Positions 1 to 5,357 of a stretch of DNA of 7,165 nt are shown piece by piece (the stretch's first letter is position 1; every line of letters starts with the position of its first letter). The position numbers were made by a program, and so were the translations under genes. The notes below the pieces were generated by a model. The model searched no databases. It was not told the DNA's origin and worked only from the letters and a program-made list of their open reading frames with translations. The DNA lies in contig CAJMSX010000090.1 of assembly GCA_905216195.1 (NCBI GenBank), positions 1 through 7,165 of the forward strand. The letters are read 5' to 3'. Source of the DNA: an uncultured bacterium (GTDB lineage Bacteria > Bacteroidota > Bacteroidia > Bacteroidales > Marinifilaceae).

Positions 1-879
1 AGCCGCGAAATCCCGATTGCCAGGAAAATGTACAGTTCCATATTCGATTCGTTGGCCAGTACTCCCGGGGTACAACCCTTTGTATCTGAGGAAGGGCAAG
101 TCGAAGCGGTGCAGAACCTGATCGGAGTGATGCGGGGCGGAAAAAATGGAGAAGGAGGCGCCCGCAATATACAGTGCGGTATTTTATCCACTGAGATCGG
201 TAAAAAAGGCCGGGAGATCACCGGACCTCAAAAAGCGGCGCTGGAGTTGAAACGTCTTATCCAGGAAGTGCGGGTCTCCCGTCCGGAAATCAACGAAGGG
301 AAAATTAAAGTCAAACGCCTGTTAAATGAAAAATATTACCCCATTTTTCATGGAGAAATGAATAGTTCGGAATTGTGGCGATATAATTTTTTTATTTACC
401 AACTGGAAAATATGCGTAAAGCCGATTACCGGCGTATGGACGATATTAACCGGAGAGTAGATATGAGTAATTTGGTGAATTTTATTCCGGTAGATCCCGG
501 TAAGGAATTTAGTCCGCTTCTGGTAAATCCGAATTTGAATATCGAATTGAGCAGCTTCAGCGAGACCTACGAAGAATTGATGAGTTTACCGAATTACGGC
601 GATTTTGCCCGGGAATTTTCGGAAAAAGTCGGGCTTCTGTATAGAGCGGAAGGATACAGTGAAGAAACGAATGTCAATAATATGATCGTTCAGTTGTTGC
701 TGATGGAAGGTTATATTACGACCGAGGATGCGGCCCGGGGAAGCGTCATTCAGAAAGTGAACCGGGAGACGATCGCTGCAGCCAAATATGCTGTTGTACA
801 ATATTTGTCTTCGCTACAGCCTATCGTTGAAACCCCGAAAATTCCTAAGAAAATAACTTCTAAAAGGCGGAAAAAGTAA
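1..879 (+). CDS. Unrecognised protein, 3' part (5' end outside window)
   Basis: I do not recognise this family. The frame is open from the first base (it reads SREIPIARK before the first Met at base 28), so the gene most likely starts upstream and this is its C-terminal 292 residues. An AGGAAA lies directly against the ATG at 28, too close for a good ribosome site, so I do not favour that start, though it remains possible. The product is soluble: no signal peptide or membrane segment is visible. It is charged and mostly helical-looking, with a glycine-rich stretch near residues 36-46 (counting from the Met at 28), a hydrophobic helix-like segment near 218-230 (NNMIVQLLLMEGY) and a strongly basic tail (KIPKKITSKRRKK) that could bind nucleic acid or another acidic partner. 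Codon use resembles the housekeeping genes further right. A strong terminator follows 63 bases after the stop, so this is the last gene of its transcript. Confidence 0.75.
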   Translation, partial: SREIPIARKMYSSIFDSLASTPGVQPFVSEEGQVEAVQNLIGVMRGGKNGEGGARNIQCGILSTEIGKKGREITGPQKAALELKRLIQEVRVSRPEINEGKIKVKRLLNEKYYPIFHGEMNSSELWRYNFFIYQLENMRKADYRRMDDINRRVDMSNLVNFIPVDPGKEFSPLLVNPNLNIELSSFSETYEELMSLPNYGDFAREFSEKVGLLYRAEGYSEETNVNNMIVQLLLMEGYITTEDAARGSVIQKVNRETIAAAKYAVVQYLSSLQPIVETPKIPKKITSKRRKK

Positions 880-941
880 GACGGAGTAAGAACGTGGGGG
901 CTTATTCCGCATAGTCAGCGAAATGACCCCATCCTGTTTGT

Positions 942-983
942 CGCACAGAGGAGCATAGAGGCGCTTCCCTGTGCGCTTTTTTT
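942..983 (+). terminator. Rho-independent terminator after the first gene
   Basis: A perfect 7-bp stem, CGCACAG (942-948) with CTGTGCG (969-975), can be lengthened inward by GGAG/TTCC after one bulged A. It is followed by C and a run of seven T (977-983). This is a classic intrinsic terminator for + strand transcription from the gene ending at 879. It also leaves the minus-strand gene ending at 1022 with only the AT-rich DNA between them for its own stop. Confidence 0.8.
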
Positions 984-1021
984 ATTCTTTTCAGGAAAGA
1001 GGAATCAGGGATTTTTGGTTT

Positions 1022-1456
1022 TCATTTTTTCTTTACTTCTTCAAATCCCATATCTCTGATTTTTGCATATAAGAACCAAAAATGACCTGCTCCATAAACA
1101 ATAGCGACTTTGGGATGTCGGTACGTACGAAATAATTCAATCACATACTCATTTCGAAGTTCTTGTAACATAAAAAATGAGCTGTATTGTTCCTTTTCCT
1201 GTCGGCTGAGTTTGTATTTTTCCAATAGGCCGGTTTGAAAATCATATTCCGTTAATACGATTTCTCCCTTTGCTGCTTCATATCTTTTTATCAGTTCGGC
1301 TATAAATAGATCAGCATGAATATCCTCCTTTGTAATGCCTTTTACTTCCGGTGTTTCTGTAAGCTGTTTACCCTTAGTTTTAAAAGGGAGGGAGGGATTA
1401 TCTTTGCGGTCATACCTTATAGAATTAAAAATTAAAAAACAGGACAAAAAATGCAA
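1022..1456 (-). pseudogene. TraB/GumN-like protein, N-terminally truncated remnant
   Basis: The C-terminal two thirds looks like the end of a TraB/GumN (TIKI-like) domain: an Arg-Asn-containing helix (RNEYVIELF, residues 101-109), then VAIVYGAGHFWFLY (117-130) with the family's Gly-x-Gly-His motif, then the closing MGFEEV. Family members are usually 250-300 residues and carry an earlier GxxH-type motif; that half is absent. The only ATG (1454-1456) lies inside the end of the upstream membrane-protein gene, overlapping it by 32 bases, and the first 11 encoded residues are simply that gene's tail in another frame. No better start exists before residue 30. I infer that a full-length gene lost its 5' half where the neighbouring two-gene segment now joins it, near 1413-1429. 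Assignment rests on motif recognition only; a short intact gene of another family is possible. Confidence 0.45.
1413..1429. repeat. Direct repeat copy A, partner at 2036-2052
   Basis: TACCTTATAGAATTAAA here and TACCTTATAGAGTTGAA at 2036-2052 match at 15 of 17 positions, including the first 11 exactly. This copy overlaps the stop codon (1425-1427) of the 110-residue membrane protein and marks where the truncated TraB-like frame begins to look like protein. The two copies bracket the two-gene segment, which suggests an insertion, duplication or recombination boundary. Confidence 0.55.
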
Positions 1457-1757
1457 ATCCGGTTAAGCCTATTGCTATACTCAATGAGGATATGTTTACT
1501 ATATTTTTTTTAATATCGATTATTATATCGATGAGGATTGGGATGACGGCCAATACCAATAGAACAAATGCCATCTTTTTAAAAAACAGGTAGTAATTTT
1601 CCTTTATACCGATCTGTTCCCAGGGAGCTATGCAACAAATAACAATGGCGGATGCAAAAACGATCAAATCTCTAAAAATACGATAACGTAGGGTTTGTGC
1701 TATAGGAGAAGGCCCACAGAAGAAGCCTTTCCATTTGTTTAAATAATCTATTTTCAT
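1425..1757 (-). CDS. Small three-helix membrane protein, possible immunity protein
   Basis: The product is 110 residues with three hydrophobic segments, at roughly 28-46 (LIVFASAIVICCIAPW), 59-79 (FFKKMAFVLLVLAVIPIL) and 90-110 (up to the C-terminal FFVLFFNF). A basic, aromatic N-terminus (MKIDYLNKWKGFF) precedes them. I chose the ATG at 1755-1757; the frame extends to a TTG at 1811, but that stretch overlaps the end of the upstream peptide gene. There is no convincing Shine-Dalgarno sequence, as is usual in Bacteroidetes. The stop codon of the glycine-rich peptide gene lies 33 bases upstream, so the two should share a transcript. Size, topology and position fit an immunity protein for a membrane-active peptide, but I recognise no family and the role is inference only. 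The gene is notably AT-rich compared with the flanking housekeeping genes, hinting at acquisition. Confidence 0.6.
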   Translation of the reverse strand: MKIDYLNKWKGFFCGPSPIAQTLRYRIFRDLIVFASAIVICCIAPWEQIGIKENYYLFFKKMAFVLLVLAVIPILIDIIIDIKKNIVNISSLSIAIGLTGFAFFVLFFNF

Positions 1758-1789
1758 AATCCAGTTTTCTAATATATAGTTGATTATTA

Positions 1790-2027
1790 TTATTTTGCTG
1801 TTTTCATGCAATTGTTATAATCCTTTTCTGCCTCATCGATCGAAATATAAGCTACCACACCCGCTACAACTGTTCCTAATCCACCTGTAAGAATCCCCAG
1901 ACTTCCACTGATTGCGAAATTTCTCACGATTCTTAAGGCCGCTTTATTAAATGCATCGAGACACTCTTGTTTCGTCGCTCTCGTATTTACTGTTATTTCC
2001 TTAAATATTGCACAATTGCTGACTCAT
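1790..2027 (-). pseudogene. Glycine-rich small peptide gene, frameshifted (bacteriocin-like)
   Basis: From about base 1987 down to the stop at 1790-1792 one minus-strand frame reads as a convincing small protein: a polar helix with a Cys (ATKQECLDAFNKAALRIV), then a Gly-rich hydrophobic stretch (ISGSLGILTGGLGTVVAG followed by VVAYI), then an acidic/polar end with a second Cys (DYNNCMKTAK). This frame has no ATG, GTG or TTG before the hydrophobic region. A good start exists 9 bases after an AAGG at ATG 2025-2027, but that frame (MSQQLCNI) stops at 2001-2003. Moving +1 near there joins the two into one product of about 78 residues. I therefore infer a one-base indel; a programmed frameshift or a non-canonical start is less likely. 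A Gly-rich amphiphile with two Cys beside a small membrane protein resembles class II-type bacteriocin or toxin units. No double-glycine leader is visible. Confidence 0.45.
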
Positions 2028-2035
2028 CTTGTTTT

Positions 2036-2052
2036 TACCTTATAGAGTTGAA
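2036..2052. repeat. Direct repeat copy B, partner at 1413-1429
   Basis: This is the second copy of the TACCTTATAGA repeat (15 of 17 matching). On the minus strand it reads TCTATAAGGTA and supplies the AAGG ribosome-site-like sequence just before the ATG at 2025-2027. Copy A instead sits at the very end of the two-gene segment, about 620 bases away. A shared translation signal could explain part of the likeness, but copy A is not placed before any good start codon. Confidence 0.55.
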
Positions 2053-2127
2053 CTTCGATCGTTCATCTATTTAATGGTGATGAGGGTATTTATTTTTTAT
2101 AAATATAGGACATTAGTTTTAAAAAAG

Positions 2128-2135
2128 CAAACATA
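2128..2135 (-). promoter_or_regulatory. Bacteroidetes -7 promoter element for the small-peptide unit
   Basis: On the minus strand this reads TATGTTTG, an exact match to the Bacteroidetes -7 consensus TAnnTTTG. It lies about 100 bases upstream of the ATG at 2027 in very AT-rich DNA, in the right orientation to drive the peptide gene and the membrane-protein gene. No clear -33 TTTG is present at the usual spacing, which lowers confidence. Confidence 0.4.
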
Positions 2136-2216
2136 AAACAAATTTTTGATTTTATCGGATTGAAAATTCAATAATTGCGAATAAATATATTAGCTAAAAG
2201 GAATGTCCTTCTTATC

Positions 2217-2339
2217 TCATGGATAGGGATTCAATGAATAAGGTAAGTTCATATTTTGTTGTGTTTTGGCTAAGAGAGAGGGATCTATAAGTGATTTATC
2301 CTGTTTTGTAGCCGCTAAAATAGAGGGATCAACTGTCAT
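2217..2339 (-). CDS. Tiny 40-residue ORF with an internal 15-residue-period repeat
   Basis: The ORF begins with the ATG at 2337-2339, preceded at once by TAAGGAA, and ends with TGA at 2217-2219. The product has two related blocks, DPSILAATKQ (residues 4-13) and DPSLLAKTQQ (19-28), then a Pro/Tyr/Asn-rich end (NLPYSLNPYP). The repeat is visible in the DNA too (GATCCCTCT in both, 45 bases apart). The frame remains open upstream without a Met to about 2534, through the GC-rich island, so this may instead be the tail of a longer, broken gene. It has no signal peptide or membrane segment and I recognise no family. Its stop lies 81 bases upstream of the -7 element of the next unit on the same strand. 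Confidence 0.35.
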   Translation of the reverse strand: MTVDPSILAATKQDKSLIDPSLLAKTQQNMNLPYSLNPYP

Positions 2340-2410
2340 TTCCTTACATCTGTACCCAGGCCGGGAGTTTACTCCGTTTATTATTCCTAAATCCCCCTGT
2401 AAAGAATTAC

Positions 2411-2501
2411 AATTCCTAAATTGCCGGCACGGTGCTTGACGGGGTGGGTGACTGACCCTACTCCGGTGGACCGGGATTTGCGCCGGAACAGAAAGCGAAT
2501 T
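2411..2501 (+). ncRNA. GC-rich foldable island, candidate structured RNA or relic
   Basis: This GC-rich patch in AT-rich surroundings can fold into nested helices. An inner hairpin pairs 2440-2449 with 2455-2465 (ten pairs, one bulged T at 2459, loop GACTG). A middle helix pairs 2430-2435 with 2480-2485. A short outer AATTC/GAATT helix pairs 2411-2415 with 2497-2501. Two of the pairs are G-U when read on the + strand and would be A-C mismatches on the minus strand, so if it is an RNA it is better read from the + strand. The CCGG tetramer recurs at 2424, 2463, 2471 and 2484, allowing alternative folds. It lies upstream of the oxidoreductase gene but also upstream of that gene's own -7 element, so it need not be its leader. 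It could also be a relic of mobile DNA. Base pairing alone is weak evidence. Confidence 0.3.
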
Positions 2502-2507
2502 AATTCG
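2496..2507. promoter_or_regulatory. 12-bp perfect palindrome CGAATTAATTCG, possible operator
   Basis: CGAATTAATTCG is a perfect 12-bp palindrome about 58 bases upstream of the -7 element at 2565, with a direct repeat CGATG-ac-CGATG overlapping its right edge (2506-2517). A dimeric regulator could bind here and act on the oxidoreductase gene. AT-rich palindromes of this length do arise by chance, so this is only a candidate. Confidence 0.25.
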
Positions 2508-2564
2508 ATGACCGATGGATAGTGAAATTGTTTTTCATCTGTATCAAAATATAAATGTTTTATA

Positions 2565-2572
2565 TACATTTG
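2565..2572 (+). promoter_or_regulatory. Bacteroidetes -7 promoter element for the oxidoreductase gene
   Basis: TACATTTG is an exact match to the Bacteroidetes -7 consensus TAnnTTTG and ends 17 bases before the chosen ATG at 2590. Transcription from it would give a leader of only about ten bases. No good -33 TTTG is seen at the usual spacing. It supports the ATG at 2590 over the ATG at 2515, which would lie upstream of the promoter. Confidence 0.5.
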
Positions 2573-2589
2573 TAACAAAAAATAATAAG

Positions 2590-3591
2590 ATGAAAAAATA
2601 TATCCTTTTTTTGCTACTACTGGGAGGAGCTCCTTTTTTTACGGTAAAAGCCCAGGTTGATTCCCTTCGGATATATTTTGATTTGGAGGACAGCTGGTCA
2701 GCAGAAGAAAAACTATATTTCGGTTGCGAAGGGTTATTGCCTTTTAAACCGGAGTATAACCAAAATACGGTTGTTTTTTTGGTTTCGCAAAAACCGGTGG
2801 TTTTTGAAATTTGTGAGATAAAAAATTCCCGCATCCGGGTATTGCGGAAAATATGGGTGGAAGGGGATACCTTGAGTATAAAAGGTCCACTGAAACATCC
2901 GTCGGCTTGGATGATTTCGCCTTGCCTGGCTTATCAGCCGGTAGAAGACAAGCTCGATTCTTTATCTCAAAAAGAAGAAAAAATGGCCATCATCCGTCAA
3001 AATATCGCTTCTTATCCGGCGATTTATCATCTTTATAAAAATAGGGAGAGTATGAAGATGGAGGAGTTGGCGGAATTATACGAACAAATTCCGGCCGGTT
3101 TTCAAGAGTATTTTTATGCCCAGTGTTTGAAAAGCCGTTTGCTGTCGCAATCAGTAAAAGAGCCGAAAAAAGGAGATGTGGCCCCGGATTTTTCTTTGGA
3201 AGATAAAACCGGGCAATTTTATAGGTTGTCCGAATATAGGGGGAAATATGTTTTACTCGATTTTTCTTCCGGTGGATGCGGTTATTGCCTGGAAGCCATC
3301 CCGGAGTTAAGCCAAGCTCTGGATCGGTACCGGGATAAACTGGAGATTATTTCTTTGTGGAATGATCCCAGCCGTTCGGTTTGGCAGGAATGGGGACAAA
3401 AACAAAAAGCGGGAATCACCTGGTTGGATTTATGGGATAAAACTTCTTATGCTTTTAGCGTTTATCGGATAAAGATGTATCCTACTTATATTTTGATTGA
3501 TCCTGAAGGAAAAATCGAGAAAATCTGGAAAGGGTATAAATCCGGAAGTATATTGAAACAGTTGAAATTTCTGCAACCTGCAAAGAATTAA
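2590..3591 (+). CDS. Periplasmic TlpA/ResA-like thiol-disulfide oxidoreductase
   Basis: The product is 333 residues. I start it at 2590 (MKKYILFLLLLGG) because this gives a clean signal peptide, cleaved about after residue 21 (TVKA|QVDS), and because the -7 element lies just upstream; the longer frame from 2515 adds 25 residues with no signal character. Residues 22-190 are a poorly conserved N-terminal region resembling the beta-rich DUF4369-type domain common ahead of Bacteroidetes thioredoxins. Residues about 195-333 are an AhpC/TSA-Redoxin fold: GDVAPDFSLED, YRGKYVLLDF, the redox pair C230-GY-C233, and the cis-proline in MYPTYILID (P298). It should reduce or isomerise disulfides in exported proteins, or serve cytochrome c maturation. 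The usual Trp before the first active-site Cys is missing (SSGGCGYC rather than WCxxC), which should alter its redox behaviour. It appears monocistronic. Confidence 0.85.
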   Translation: MKKYILFLLLLGGAPFFTVKAQVDSLRIYFDLEDSWSAEEKLYFGCEGLLPFKPEYNQNTVVFLVSQKPVVFEICEIKNSRIRVLRKIWVEGDTLSIKGPLKHPSAWMISPCLAYQPVEDKLDSLSQKEEKMAIIRQNIASYPAIYHLYKNRESMKMEELAELYEQIPAGFQEYFYAQCLKSRLLSQSVKEPKKGDVAPDFSLEDKTGQFYRLSEYRGKYVLLDFSSGGCGYCLEAIPELSQALDRYRDKLEIISLWNDPSRSVWQEWGQKQKAGITWLDLWDKTSYAFSVYRIKMYPTYILIDPEGKIEKIWKGYKSGSILKQLKFLQPAKN

Positions 3592-3813
3592 AATCGCTGT
3601 GCTCATTCTTTATATCTGTAAAAATTCATTCTTACTTTCTATTTTAAACAAATAAGATAAAAAAGAGTTGCGGCTTGTTGAGGGTCGGTAATCCGGTTCA
3701 CTTATACTGCATACCAGCAAGATATGGGGATATTTCTCCCGAAAGGTTAGATTTCTTTCTCTTCATTTCTTAATTAAATACTTATTTTTTATCATTCTTT
3801 GTATAAAAATTTG

Positions 3814-3821
3814 TTCCTTTG
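3814..3821 (+). promoter_or_regulatory. Imperfect -7-like element before the DUF389 gene
   Basis: TTCCTTTG differs from TAnnTTTG at one base and ends 41 bases before the ATG at 3863; a second near match, ATTCTTTG, lies at 3794-3801. The 271-base gap between 3592 and 3862 otherwise shows only AT-rich DNA, a slightly GC-richer stretch around 3670-3750 with a weak GGGA/TCCC hairpin, and no clear terminator for the oxidoreductase gene. Confidence 0.25.
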
Positions 3822-3862
3822 TGGAGTTTAGAGGTGGGTATTATAGTTAATGGATTGATATT

Positions 3863-5233
3863 ATGAATTTTGCGGAATTATTTAGGGCTTTTAAAAATTA
3901 TTTGAAAGGAATTCTGGATCCGTCGGAAGACCGGGAAAGCGAAGCGCAGACCGTAGAGAATATCTGCAGTGGGATTAATTTCAAAGGAAGTAACCTGTGG
4001 GTATTGATCTTTGCTATTTTTATTGCTTCTTTGGGATTGAACGTAAATTCAACTGCAGTGATTATCGGAGCAATGTTGATTTCACCTTTGATGGGTCCTA
4101 TTATGGGTATCGGATTAGGTTTGGGAATCAACGATTTCGAATTGATAAAAAAAGCCTTTCGAAATCTGGCGATTGCTACGATATTCGGGATTCTTACTTC
4201 TACTTTATATTTTTTGCTTTCTCCTTTGAACGAAGCCCGGTCCGAATTATTGGCCCGTACGACTCCCACTATATACGACGTATTGATCGCCTTTTTCGGA
4301 GGAATGGCCGGAATTGTAGCATCCAGTACCCGTTTGAAAGGTAATGTCATTCCGGGTGTCGCTATCGCTACTGCCCTGATGCCGCCTTTATGTACTGCCG
4401 GTTTCGGTATTGCGAGTGGAAATTTGAGTTATTTTTTCGGTGCCTTTTATTTGTATATGATCAATTCTGTTTTTATCGCTTTCGCGACGACATTGGGAGT
4501 AAAACTGATGCATTTTTCCAAAAAGACTTTTGTAGATAAGGAAAGAGAAAAGAAAGTGCAGCGGATTGTTTATACGATTATTTTTCTGACGGTGGTTCCC
4601 AGTATTTATATTACCTACAACATGATCCGGACCAATATTTTTGAAACGAATGCCAATCGTTTTATCGCCAACGAAATCAATTTCCCGAATACGTTCGTGG
4701 TGAATAAACGCGTACATCTGGAAGCGCCGGACCGGAACATTACGGTGTCCTTGATCGGGAAAGAAGTTCCGGAAGAATCTATCATAATGTTACGGCAAAA
4801 AATGGAACAATACGGCTTAAAAAATGTTCCTCTGAATATATTACAAGGTTTCGATAAAAAAGAAGAAGGCCGTGAAAACGAATTGAATAATCTGGTTTTG
4901 CAGGATTTTTATCGTTTGAATCAAGAAAAAGTGGCCCGGCAAAAGGAAGAGATTACCCGGTTAAGGTCTCGTTTATCGGCTTATACCGCTTATGATTCTA
5001 CCACTGTGGAGATAACGCCCGAATTAAAGATATTGTTCCCTTATGTCAAAACCATTGCCGTTTCCCGTTTGCTGCGAACCAATATTGAACAGGAAAGGAA
5101 CGACACCCTGACGATAGCTTTTCTGTCGTACGTCAAAACACCTGAAGCGGTCGAAGAGAATCGTTTCAAAACCTGGCTGGCTACCCGTTTGAAGGTTCCG
5201 AAAGTCGAAGTGGTACAGGAAAATTTCAGATAA
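3863..5233 (+). CDS. DUF389 family multi-pass membrane protein
   Basis: The product is 456 residues. It carries the DUF389 core: the signature GLNVNSTAVIIGAMLISPLM followed by GPIMGIGLGLGIND (about 58-91), then further hydrophobic helices near 101-120, 138-155 and 160-184 (VIPGVAIATALMPPLCTAGF), 188-213 and 234-253, so roughly seven membrane segments. The N-terminal 40 residues are polar. After the last helix, residues 254-456 form a large soluble domain with a likely coiled coil near 345-377 (DFYRLNQEKVARQKEEITRL). DUF389 proteins are widespread inner-membrane proteins without an established function; transport has been suggested from topology only. The start ATG has no strong Shine-Dalgarno sequence. 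It stands alone on its strand, convergent with the CDGSH gene, with an IS-end-like palindrome in the gap. Confidence 0.88.
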   Translation: MNFAELFRAFKNYLKGILDPSEDRESEAQTVENICSGINFKGSNLWVLIFAIFIASLGLNVNSTAVIIGAMLISPLMGPIMGIGLGLGINDFELIKKAFRNLAIATIFGILTSTLYFLLSPLNEARSELLARTTPTIYDVLIAFFGGMAGIVASSTRLKGNVIPGVAIATALMPPLCTAGFGIASGNLSYFFGAFYLYMINSVFIAFATTLGVKLMHFSKKTFVDKEREKKVQRIVYTIIFLTVVPSIYITYNMIRTNIFETNANRFIANEINFPNTFVVNKRVHLEAPDRNITVSLIGKEVPEESIIMLRQKMEQYGLKNVPLNILQGFDKKEEGRENELNNLVLQDFYRLNQEKVARQKEEITRLRSRLSAYTAYDSTTVEITPELKILFPYVKTIAVSRLLRTNIEQERNDTLTIAFLSYVKTPEAVEENRFKTWLATRLKVPKVEVVQENFR

Positions 5234-5291
5234 GTAATTTTCTCTTAACGGTTTCGTCCTATTTTTTTATGAATGTGGGGTAATTTTGAAT

Positions 5292-5339
5292 TGAAGTGCC
5301 CCCCAAAAGTTGGACAAAAAACTTTTGGAGTGCAGTTCA
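5292..5339. repeat. 48-bp inverted repeat resembling an IS3-family end or MITE
   Basis: TGAAGTGCCCCCCAAAAGTT (5292-5311) is matched by an inverted partner at 5320-5339 (17 of 20 positions), separated by the 8-base spacer GGACAAAA. The inner CCAAAAGTT/AACTTTTGG part is perfect. Ends of IS3-family (IS150-like) elements commonly contain C-rich then AAAAGTTGGACA sequences, so I read this as a solo end or miniature relic; no transposase is nearby and I see no target duplication. Lying between convergent genes, the hairpin could also help end transcription on both strands, though no T-run follows directly. Confidence 0.5.
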
Positions 5340-5357
5340 GATAAGCAGCCTTTTTTA

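Noticed and set aside
2198..2210. AAGGA-ATG-TCCTT hairpin as a terminator for the tiny ORF
   Set aside because: The stem is only five pairs with a three-base loop and no T-run follows on the minus strand.
2387..2578. 63-codon minus-strand frame across the GC-rich island
   Set aside because: It starts in the oxidoreductase promoter region, has no recognisable features, and competes with another equally open frame on the same strand; low stop density from GC-rich sequence explains it.
2515..2589. Upstream ATG start for the oxidoreductase
   Set aside because: It lies upstream of the -7 element and would bury the signal peptide behind 25 unrelated residues.
3670..3750. GC-richer stretch with a GGTTCA motif suggesting a tRNA relic
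   Set aside because: No acceptor, D or anticodon stems can be built; only a weak four-pair hairpin is present.
3898..4350. 150-codon minus-strand frame inside the DUF389 gene
   Set aside because: It is the reverse of a well-conserved membrane domain and has no domain features of its own.
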